Positions 7,536 to 15,101 of a DNA stretch of 35,181 nucleotides are shown here, piece after piece; positions within the stretch are counted from its first letter, which is position 1, and each line of letters starts with the position of its first letter. The translations under genes and the position numbers were made by a program. The stretch is taken from the NCBI GenBank assembly GCA_028875345.1, contig JAPPEG010000344.1:1-35181 (forward strand), read 5' to 3'. The stretch comes from Gemmatimonadota bacterium. Its GTDB lineage: Bacteria > Latescibacterota > UBA2968 > UBA8231. Under the pieces are notes generated by a model. It saw nothing but the letters and a program-made list of their open reading frames with translations. It was not told the origin of the DNA and made no database searches.

Positions 7536-9278
7536 TCAGCGCGTGTCCTCGGCCAATGCAGTGCCGGTAGCCCACGGCATAGCATTTCGGCTCAACTCTC
7601 TGCGTTGAGCGGCCTTTTCTAGATCGCGGACTAGAGCGGAAACTCGGATATACTCTGCTCTATTGCCCTGCTTTTTATACACTTGAGACAATGCCTGATG
7701 TGCGCGAATATACTGGCTATCCTCCTCAATTGACCGCTTGAAAGCTCGCTCCGCCTCGACTAGCTTGCCCATTTTCCAATAATCCACGCCTAGATTGTAA
7801 TGGGCTTGGGCCATTTCTGGATCCAAGTCGATGGCCTTGCGGTGGAGCTCTATGGCTCGATTCGGATCGCCAGATAGCGAATAGGCAATGCCGAGATGGG
7901 TATAGGCCTGTGCAAATTCAGGATCCAGGTCCACCGCTTTTTGGTGCTCTTCTATCGCGCGCTCGTACTGGCCTTGCTTCACATAGGCCCTGCCCAAGTC
8001 GTCGTGAGTTTTGCCCACATTCGGCGTCATCCGGGCCATGTATTCTCCCATTTCCAGATCCGATACCGAATAGGTGGCATCACTCCAAGCCAAAAAGAGA
8101 ATGGGTACGCCGAAGTAGAGCACTTGTCGCCCGGTCTCGAATGCATAGCGCAACCCCACCCAGCGTCCAACGCTTTCCTGTAGCCTTTCGCGCAGTCCCT
8201 TGCGGTCAACCGCGACCGCTTCGCCCTCGTCTCCAGCAACGAGATTCTGGCGGATCTCTTTTTTGCGCACCTTCCACATAAAACCGTCGTAGTAATAGTG
8301 CAGAAAAGCCGAAGCGGCGATGATGACCTTGGCCACATCGTACATCAGGTAGTTGTCCGTCGCTCGGGCCAAGGCCTCAATTCCGCCATAGGCCAAGATC
8401 AAAATCACGTAGAACAACACGATGCGGAAACGGCCATCGGAGAACAAGAAGCGGAAGAAGGATGCGCCCAACTCCTTCGAGCGCTTGAGCACCCCGTGGT
8501 TGTAAATCCAGACGATGGCAAAGTACTGAATATCGTGGGCCAAGGCCGTAATCGCATAGCCGAGGATGATGTCTTCTAAGACGATATAGGCATAATAAAC
8601 AGTGGCAAAGGTCGTCAGCGAAATTGCCAGCTTCGGCCAAACCACTGGTATGCCCCGCGCCCGCTCAAAGACCATGTTTGCCACATAGAGAACAGCTATT
8701 CCAACAGCCAGATAGAAAACCCACTCTCTAAATTCTAAGAGGAACTCCGGTGTGATCCAGGTGTAGAGGCCGAAGCCATAGCGGTGGCAGCGCTCGAGGA
8801 AATTGATCAGGTAATGGGGACTGTCGATGATGATATAACCGAACCAAACGGCCGTCAGCCACCAGTCCAGCCGCGAACTGAGGAGTGAGGGCTTGCGGCG
8901 TTTGACATCGTAGATCCTCATGAAGCCGTAGTGCTGCATGAAGAAATGCCACAGGTCCCATAAAGCCAAGAAGATGAAGAAGCCCAGATGGCCGTTGAAT
9001 ACACTCCAAGCCACGAAGGCGGTTACCACCAGCGGAGAAACGAGGAAGGTCGCCTTGTGGCGGTCAAAAAGCTCTCTTTCGCCGTAGGCGCGCATAAAGC
9101 CAGGTAAGTGATGGCCTACCGCAAAAAACGCCAACACGAACCAAGCAATGTCGGCCGAACTGAAGTACTGTGAAGCAATGAGTAACGCGACCAGCGATAA
9201 AAGAGGCGTGCCGATAAAAAAAATCGCATCGCAGCCGCGATTGATGATCCAACCCTGCACAGTAGAGACACCACTCAT
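7536..9278 (-). CDS. Polytopic membrane protein with histidine clusters and C-terminal TPR domain
   Basis: 580 residues, ATG at 9278, 13 nt after the upstream stop. Residues 1-345 form a membrane domain with about eight hydrophobic segments (roughly 17-36, 43-60, 80-106, 140-158, 186-204, 216-238, 285-300, 312-327). Conserved-looking polar motifs sit at helix ends: GHHLPG (56-57), WHFFMQHYGF (H111, H116), LAHDIQYF (H248, D249) and LHYYYDGFMWK (H327, D331). Such spaced histidines recall membrane di-iron or carotenoid-cleaving (Brp/Blh-like) enzymes, but I do not recognise the family, and metal binding is only a hypothesis. After another hydrophobic segment (387-398), residues about 420-545 carry three to four TPR units (repeated EHQKAVDLDPEFAQAY-type pattern), probably a protein-protein interaction arm. 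It is the last gene of the operon starting at 17327. Confidence 0.8.
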   Translation of the reverse strand: MSGVSTVQGWIINRGCDAIFFIGTPLLSLVALLIASQYFSSADIAWFVLAFFAVGHHLPGFMRAYGERELFDRHKATFLVSPLVVTAFVAWSVFNGHLGFFIFLALWDLWHFFMQHYGFMRIYDVKRRKPSLLSSRLDWWLTAVWFGYIIIDSPHYLINFLERCHRYGFGLYTWITPEFLLEFREWVFYLAVGIAVLYVANMVFERARGIPVVWPKLAISLTTFATVYYAYIVLEDIILGYAITALAHDIQYFAIVWIYNHGVLKRSKELGASFFRFLFSDGRFRIVLFYVILILAYGGIEALARATDNYLMYDVAKVIIAASAFLHYYYDGFMWKVRKKEIRQNLVAGDEGEAVAVDRKGLRERLQESVGRWVGLRYAFETGRQVLYFGVPILFLAWSDATYSVSDLEMGEYMARMTPNVGKTHDDLGRAYVKQGQYERAIEEHQKAVDLDPEFAQAYTHLGIAYSLSGDPNRAIELHRKAIDLDPEMAQAHYNLGVDYWKMGKLVEAERAFKRSIEEDSQYIRAHQALSQVYKKQGNRAEYIRVSALVRDLEKAAQRRELSRNAMPWATGTALAEDTR

Positions 9279-9291
9279 GTCGTGGATTTAT

Positions 9292-12270
9292 CTACCTTAG
9301 GCTGGCGAAGATCGAGAGAAAGGCCAACCCCGCCGTGCGCGTCTCGGCGTCGCCATCGACAACTTCGATCGCACGTCGGTCGTAGCGTATGCCGAGCTGA
9401 GCAGTGAGTTCGTAGCCCAAATAATCTCTGCGGTTGGTCAACTGCACGGCCAAGACTGTGCCTCTGAAATCTCCGGTTCGCTCCCCCGCCCCCAGTTTAT
9501 CCTCGTCGCCTATGAGGTTGTAGAACTGGCGCTGTTCAACGCCGAGGTCAACACTGGAGCTCACTAAAAGCGGGAAACGCACCAAGAACGACCACAAAGC
9601 GTCCCAAGAGCGCCGCTCAGCCAAGTCGAGGTTAAATGGTACCTGGCGCAGAAATTCGCTTTTGAACCTAGGCGAAAGCCACAGATGTCTCCAGTTAAAG
9701 GCGTAGTCAATTTTGTCGATTAGCCCAATAAAGCCCGAAGTCTTACGGCCATTGCGCCCCTCCGGACCGAGCGGATCGAAAAGCACCACCGGATCCCCTT
9801 CCGCATCGAGCATCCTTTCCCCGGTTTCGTCGAGGGCAAAGACTACATCCGCATCTCGCTGACGCCACCAATCCCACTTAAAGCGGTGCCGCGTAGCCCA
9901 ACGTCGCGGACTCTTGTATTCCCAGTCGGCATAGAACGTATTGATCCAAGTGTCCTCGGCGGCCAGAAGATCGGGTACGGGAACGTTGCGCCCGCTGACC
10001 TCTTCGACGACGCTACCCAACTCCAATTCGGGTATAATCCACTGTGAGAGCGGGTCGGGGATGGTGTCCTCAGCCCTTTTGAGCATGTCATAGACCCTCA
10101 AGGCACCCCAAGTAGGCCCAGCCCGCTGATAGGTCAAAATTCCGTAGGCCGTCTCATTGCGGCGATTGGTTTCGCGCTGGTCCTGATAGAGGAAACCACC
10201 CATCAGGCGCATCTCTGGATTGACTTGAACTCGGGCGTAGGTATTGTAGCCCCAGTGGTCCTTTTTGTAGGGATAATCGGGCAAGTCGTCGTTCTCAAAG
10301 CGCTCGGCCCAACCGTTGTTATTTAAGTCAATGCCAAAGAGAAACTCCGGCCGGTCCGAGTGATAGCGCAGGAAAGGCTCCTCGTAGTCGGGAAAGAGAT
10401 TCTCCCGGTCGCCGTTGCTGTTCTGGTTGAAATCCGAGATGAAATCGCCGTTTTCGTCGTAGCCGGGGAAAACCGCTGGATCGGCCACCCCCTCAGAAGT
10501 CACTGTGAAGTTGCTGATCGAGGTCGTATGCGGCGGAATCAAGCTTCCCTGAAAAATCCGCAATTGGTCCGGGTGCCGGTCGTGATCGTCGTTGTCGTCA
10601 ACGAAATCGTAGAGCAGGTTGGTGGCCTCGGGCGAGTAGTCAGCCACACCGCGGCCATCGACCGGCAGCACACTGGTAGAGTACGTCTCATCCATGCCGA
10701 AGCCCTCTAAAAAGAGCAGCCACGGACCGGACTTTCGCGCCAAGTTGAACATCCAGCCAAGTGCGGTCTCGTCATCGACGATGCCCGAGAAGCTCTCGTG
10801 CTTTTTGCGGTTGATCGCAGGGTATTGACGGTATTGGTTGCTGACGTTGAACTCGCCGTAGAAGTCGAAGCCGAAAAAGTCGCGCAGCTCAGCACTGGCC
10901 CCTAAGATCTGGCTGGCCGTCGGCAGGCCGTAGTCGATGACGACCTCGCGCTGATTGAGTTCGTTCTTGATATTGCCCGGTGCCCGCTCCATGACGATGA
11001 ACTGAGGCTGGCCCGAGCGGTTGGTCTGCCGATCAGACGACACCTCCACCCGGTAATCATTGGCTAGCACCAAGCGGAATCTCACGTTTTTGATGGCGGT
11101 AATCGCATCGGCGGCTTCGGCCAAAGTCAGCCCTAAATGCTGCTGCAAAAGCAAGCGTAGGGAACCTTCCTCAGAGGCATCATCTTCGGGTGCCAGCACG
11201 TACTTAAGCACGATGCTCTCAGCGCCATCGGCACGCAAGAAGCCATCGCGCAGTTCACCGCCATCGCGCACCGGGCGAAAACCTATTCCGCTGCCAATGA
11301 TGGTGGTGTCGCGCGCTACTAGCTGTACGCTATCGCCGACTGAGACCTCGCGCATTAGGGTAGTAGTGATTTCCACATCGTCGCTGAAGAGCACCGCCCC
11401 ACCTTCGCCATCCTCGGGCGAATCATCCGCAAGCCTTACTACCAGCAGGTTCAGTTGGCGGTCGAGTTGACCCGAAGTCAACTGGCCCTTGAGTGGATTA
11501 CCCTGAAAACTTTCGCGCGCACCATTGCCGTTGTGGACGTTGACCAACGTTAGCCCCAAGGTCGCTTGATCGGCCACGTCGAGTTCAAAACGGCCAGCCG
11601 CCAAGTTGGAAAAATTCTCCAACGAAGCCGTCGGGACATCCGCGTCAATATCGACGATGGGCAGGGTCACCCGCGAAAACAGGCCCGTAGCCCGAGTTCG
11701 TCCCGCTGCGAAACTGGTCACCACGCCGTTGAAGCCGACCTTGTTGAAGGTCATCGGCGTCAACGTGGTGCGGATCTCGTCGCCGACGATAATCGAATAG
11801 CTATAAGTACTGGTTTGGTCTGAGGTGATAATCAAGCGGTTAAACCAGTTCGCGTAGCGGCCCGTCTTGGTGATTGAACTGCTTTCGAAAGCACGCGGCT
11901 GGGTCTGTCGCCAGTCGTAGACAAGATAGCCACGGGTGATAAAATCCCCGTAGGCGTCGTAGAAGTAGTTGCCGTCGAGATTGCGGTCTAGGTAGCGGCG
12001 GTAGGGTTCTATGGCGTAGTTGGTGTAGCTCCATTGGCGACGCCCGTGCTCGCTGAACAGCTCCTGCGGCATGTACCAGCGCATAACCGTCGGGTCTAGC
12101 ACGTCCATATCAACCGCTGCGCCGACCGAGGAGTAGCGCACCTGCTCGGCCACGCGATACCCCAGGCGATTGCCGTAATCCATGTCCTGGGCCTCCGCTT
12201 CGCCTAGCGCTAAGGATAGGACGAAGGCGAAAATCGCCGTGAGCCTCGACATCATTCGCACCCGTCTCAT
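9292..12270 (-). CDS. Large secreted protein, probable outer-membrane beta-barrel, paralog 1
   Basis: 992 residues from the ATG at 12270, 1 nt after the upstream stop; an open extension to 12333 would overlap the upstream gene and lacks a signal peptide at its start. Signal peptide through EAEAQ. LDPTV lies at 58-62, followed by RWYMPQELF. The protein is rich in aromatic and acidic residues. Asp/Asn-rich stretches DDNDDHDRHPD, DENGDFISDFNQN (about 602-620) and GIDLNNNGWAERFENDD (about 645-668) look like calcium-binding loops. The last 300 residues alternate hydrophobic and polar residues, with repeated aromatic ends (RFKWDWW, RRDYLGYELTAQLGIRYD), and finish FLSIFASLR, which suggests outer-membrane beta-strands. 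I do not recognise a named family. It is homologous along its length to the gene at 12272-15094. Confidence 0.8.
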   Translation of the reverse strand: MRRVRMMSRLTAIFAFVLSLALGEAEAQDMDYGNRLGYRVAEQVRYSSVGAAVDMDVLDPTVMRWYMPQELFSEHGRRQWSYTNYAIEPYRRYLDRNLDGNYFYDAYGDFITRGYLVYDWRQTQPRAFESSSITKTGRYANWFNRLIITSDQTSTYSYSIIVGDEIRTTLTPMTFNKVGFNGVVTSFAAGRTRATGLFSRVTLPIVDIDADVPTASLENFSNLAAGRFELDVADQATLGLTLVNVHNGNGARESFQGNPLKGQLTSGQLDRQLNLLVVRLADDSPEDGEGGAVLFSDDVEITTTLMREVSVGDSVQLVARDTTIIGSGIGFRPVRDGGELRDGFLRADGAESIVLKYVLAPEDDASEEGSLRLLLQQHLGLTLAEAADAITAIKNVRFRLVLANDYRVEVSSDRQTNRSGQPQFIVMERAPGNIKNELNQREVVIDYGLPTASQILGASAELRDFFGFDFYGEFNVSNQYRQYPAINRKKHESFSGIVDDETALGWMFNLARKSGPWLLFLEGFGMDETYSTSVLPVDGRGVADYSPEATNLLYDFVDDNDDHDRHPDQLRIFQGSLIPPHTTSISNFTVTSEGVADPAVFPGYDENGDFISDFNQNSNGDRENLFPDYEEPFLRYHSDRPEFLFGIDLNNNGWAERFENDDLPDYPYKKDHWGYNTYARVQVNPEMRLMGGFLYQDQRETNRRNETAYGILTYQRAGPTWGALRVYDMLKRAEDTIPDPLSQWIIPELELGSVVEEVSGRNVPVPDLLAAEDTWINTFYADWEYKSPRRWATRHRFKWDWWRQRDADVVFALDETGERMLDAEGDPVVLFDPLGPEGRNGRKTSGFIGLIDKIDYAFNWRHLWLSPRFKSEFLRQVPFNLDLAERRSWDALWSFLVRFPLLVSSSVDLGVEQRQFYNLIGDEDKLGAGERTGDFRGTVLAVQLTNRRDYLGYELTAQLGIRYDRRAIEVVDGDAETRTAGLAFLSIFASLR

Positions 12271-12271
12271 A

Positions 12272-15094
12272 TTACTCCAGCCCGGCGAAGACCGTAATAA
12301 AACTGGTCGTCTCGTTGCTGGTCTCGTCGCCAATCACGAAAGTACCTGGTCGTTCGCTATCCTCAATCACCTGTTCGGTAAGAATCCGGCCATAGCGCAG
12401 GCCGATCTGGGTCGTCAGCCGGTAGCCCAAATAATCCGAAGTAGTCGAGAGTTGCACGGCGACATTGGTCGAACTCAGGTCGCCTGTCTCCTGCTGGCGA
12501 CCGGCGGCAATAAGCGCGTTCTCGTCCACGCTCTGGTCGCTGAACCACAACTGCTCCAGCCCGGCCTGAATAATCGTGTGGCGCAGTACCGGCAAGGTCG
12601 CGATCAACTGCGCCGTCGCCGTCCACTCCTCGCGGTCGTCTTCTGCAACGAGAAAGGCCGTCTGGCGCAGAAGCTCGCTTTTAAACCTCGGCTGCAAATC
12701 CAAACGTCCCAAGCCATAGGTGTAGTCAACCTTGTTGATCAAGCCAAAAAAGCTGGAGTTGTCCTCCATCAGGCGGCCGTTGGCGTCGCGGGTCTCGGCT
12801 TGGTTCTGACGGAAGGTCTCCCACTTGAGCTTATTGACTAGGTTCAAGCCCTCGATACCCTTGTAGTCGAACTGCACAAAGGCGGTGTTGATCCAAGTAT
12901 CCTGCGCCGGAAGGATATCTCGAACTACTGGCTGGATCGGTGCACCCTCAAAGGGCGTCGGCTCGCGGCGGGCATCGGGGATCGTATCCTTGGCCTGTTT
13001 GATCATATCGAAGACCCGCAGGCGTCCCAAGCCCGCGTAGTTCTTGTCAAAGGTGAACATCGCGTAGTTGGTCGCGTTGGTCGCGTCGGTTGTCTGCGAC
13101 TCTTCGTCGGTGCGGCCGACAATCAGCCGAGCCTCCGGTAGCAGGTGCACCCCACCAAAGACATTGAATCCCCGACGATCAGGTTTATAGGGAAAGTCGG
13201 GTAAGTCATCGTCCTCAAAGCGGTCAATCCAATTGTTGTTGTTGAGGTCAATGCCGAAGAGAAACTCCGGCCGATCGACGCTGTAGCGCAGAAACGGCTC
13301 CTCGTAGTCGGGAGTGATATTGCCTACAGTGGCGTTGTCGTTCTGGTTGAAGTCGGAGATGAAGTCGTTGTTCTGGTCCCAACCTGGGTAGATTGCCCGG
13401 TCATTGATCGTGCCGAAGCGAACCCAATCGGGGTAGCGATCTTGATCGTCGTTGTCATCGACAAACTCGTAGAAGTGCCGCTGGCTATTGTCGTATTGCA
13501 CATCGCCGTTGGCGTTGACCAAAAAGGTAGTGGTCGAATAGGCTTCATCAATGGCGTAGGCCTCGCCATAGAGGAAGTAGGGAAAGTCATCGCGCGAGGC
13601 GCTGAAGTACCAGGCGTCGGATGACTCTGAAGAGATCGCGTGTTTCTTCCCCTCGTTGAATAGCGCGGCATTGGGGTACTGAGCATAGCGCTTGTTGCGG
13701 TCCCACTCGCCGTAGAAGTCAAAGCCGAAGGCATCGGCCCCCTCAATGGTAAAGCCGCCGATTAGGTTGGCAGTCGGCAAGCCATAGTCGAACTTGATCC
13801 GCTGCAAATTGGAGATGTCCTTCACGTTGCCCTCGGCGCGCCGCAGTACCACGAAGGCTGGCTGGCTGTTGTCGATTACTTCGCTGGTCAACGGGGCCGC
13901 CGGTACCGCCCGCTGGCCCGTCTGGCGGTCGGACCACAATTCGACTTTGAAGTCGTTGGCCACTACGTAGTTGAAGTCCACTCCGACAATCGTCGTCGGG
14001 TCTGGGCCGACGTAGGCCGGATCGTTGAAGTCGTAGTTGACGATGATCCGCTCCGGGCCGTCCGCAGCCAAAAAGCCCGGACGCCGAAACCCGCCAAAGA
14101 TGACCGGCCATTCGGAGCCGGGCCGGACCACCTCCTGCAAGGTAGAAACCGTCTCCTTGCCGGTGTCAAAGTCGCGGCTAGTAATCCGCACGTCATGGCT
14201 GAAAAGCGCCGCACCTCCCTCGCCGTCTTCCGGCGAGTCGTCGCTCAGAATCACCGCAATCGCCGTCAGCGGTGTCGTGCTCTGTCCAGCGGTGAGGCTA
14301 CCGGCGACCAAGTCGCCAGCGAAGAGATCGAGAGTAGTATTGGCGTTGCGAGCATCGACTAGTGTGGCCCCCAGCGTGATGAAGTCGCCGACCTGGAACG
14401 TCGCCCGCCCACCAAACATCGAGGTCGTATTAGTCTGAGAAACCGGCTCAGTGCTGCCGCCGAGGCCCTGCGAGGAGCCGCGGATTGGCTCGCTGATGCG
14501 CGAGGCGAGGATCGTCGCCTGATACTTATCCGAGGCAAAATCGATCTGCACCCCGTTGAAGTCCGGCTTGGAAAACGTCATCGGCGTCAGCGTCGTGCGA
14601 ATCCGGTCGCCCACCGTGATCGCGTAGTTGTACTGCCCCTGCGAATCGCCACTGATGGTCACTGCGTTGAACCATGTATTAAAACGCGAACCCTGGAAGA
14701 TGCCACTGCCCAAGGGCAACGGTTGGTCCTGGCGCCAGTCGTAGATCAGCCAACCATGGGTGGTGAAATTGCCATACACATCGTAGAAGTAGTCGCCCTC
14801 GCGGGTGGTGTTGACGTAACGCTCGTACGGAGTGCGAGCGTAATTGGAGTACTCCCACTGACGCCAGCCGTAGTCCACGAAGAGTTCCTGCGGCACGTAC
14901 CACTTTTTGACCGTCGGGTCGAGTGCGCCAAATATCACGCCTGGGCCGCTAGGCTCAAAACTGACCGCACCGCCGCGCTGTACCCCTAACCGACCCTGGT
15001 AGTCCTCCTGCCCATGCGCCGGAGTTAGACCAAATAAAGCGCCGATCACTGCAAGACTTCGCATCGCTTTCAACACTGCTCTCCCTCGTTCCAT
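12272..15094 (-). CDS. Large secreted protein, probable outer-membrane beta-barrel, paralog 2
   Basis: 940 residues. The ATG at 15094 lies 7 nt after the upstream stop with GAGGT 5 nt before it; the signal peptide ends near TPAHGQ. LDPTV again falls at residues 58-62, followed by KWYVPQELF. Shared blocks with its downstream paralog include RQWEYSNYA, YFYDVYGNF, YDWRQDQP, IRTTLTPMTF, DDSPEDGEGG, DYGLPTA, FGFDFYGE, DNDDQDRYPD, NNDFISDFNQND, PDYEEPFLRY, DRPEFLFGIDLNNN, DTIPD and DTWINT. The C-terminal third has alternating barrel-like strands (LDLQPRFKSELLRQ, DYLGYRLTTQIGLRYG) and ends FITVFAGLE. No enzyme signature is visible. Sitting between a discoidin/FlgD-type gene and its own paralog, it could be the membrane partner of those exported proteins; that is inference. 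Confidence 0.8.
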   Translation of the reverse strand: MERGRAVLKAMRSLAVIGALFGLTPAHGQEDYQGRLGVQRGGAVSFEPSGPGVIFGALDPTVKKWYVPQELFVDYGWRQWEYSNYARTPYERYVNTTREGDYFYDVYGNFTTHGWLIYDWRQDQPLPLGSGIFQGSRFNTWFNAVTISGDSQGQYNYAITVGDRIRTTLTPMTFSKPDFNGVQIDFASDKYQATILASRISEPIRGSSQGLGGSTEPVSQTNTTSMFGGRATFQVGDFITLGATLVDARNANTTLDLFAGDLVAGSLTAGQSTTPLTAIAVILSDDSPEDGEGGAALFSHDVRITSRDFDTGKETVSTLQEVVRPGSEWPVIFGGFRRPGFLAADGPERIIVNYDFNDPAYVGPDPTTIVGVDFNYVVANDFKVELWSDRQTGQRAVPAAPLTSEVIDNSQPAFVVLRRAEGNVKDISNLQRIKFDYGLPTANLIGGFTIEGADAFGFDFYGEWDRNKRYAQYPNAALFNEGKKHAISSESSDAWYFSASRDDFPYFLYGEAYAIDEAYSTTTFLVNANGDVQYDNSQRHFYEFVDDNDDQDRYPDWVRFGTINDRAIYPGWDQNNDFISDFNQNDNATVGNITPDYEEPFLRYSVDRPEFLFGIDLNNNNWIDRFEDDDLPDFPYKPDRRGFNVFGGVHLLPEARLIVGRTDEESQTTDATNATNYAMFTFDKNYAGLGRLRVFDMIKQAKDTIPDARREPTPFEGAPIQPVVRDILPAQDTWINTAFVQFDYKGIEGLNLVNKLKWETFRQNQAETRDANGRLMEDNSSFFGLINKVDYTYGLGRLDLQPRFKSELLRQTAFLVAEDDREEWTATAQLIATLPVLRHTIIQAGLEQLWFSDQSVDENALIAAGRQQETGDLSSTNVAVQLSTTSDYLGYRLTTQIGLRYGRILTEQVIEDSERPGTFVIGDETSNETTSFITVFAGLE

Positions 15095-15101
15095 AAGTAC
15101 C

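Noticed and set aside
12271-12333. N-terminal extension of the first barrel-like protein
   Set aside because: It overlaps the upstream gene and adds an Arg/Pro-rich lead before a good signal peptide; the ATG at 12270, 1 nt after the upstream stop, is more natural.
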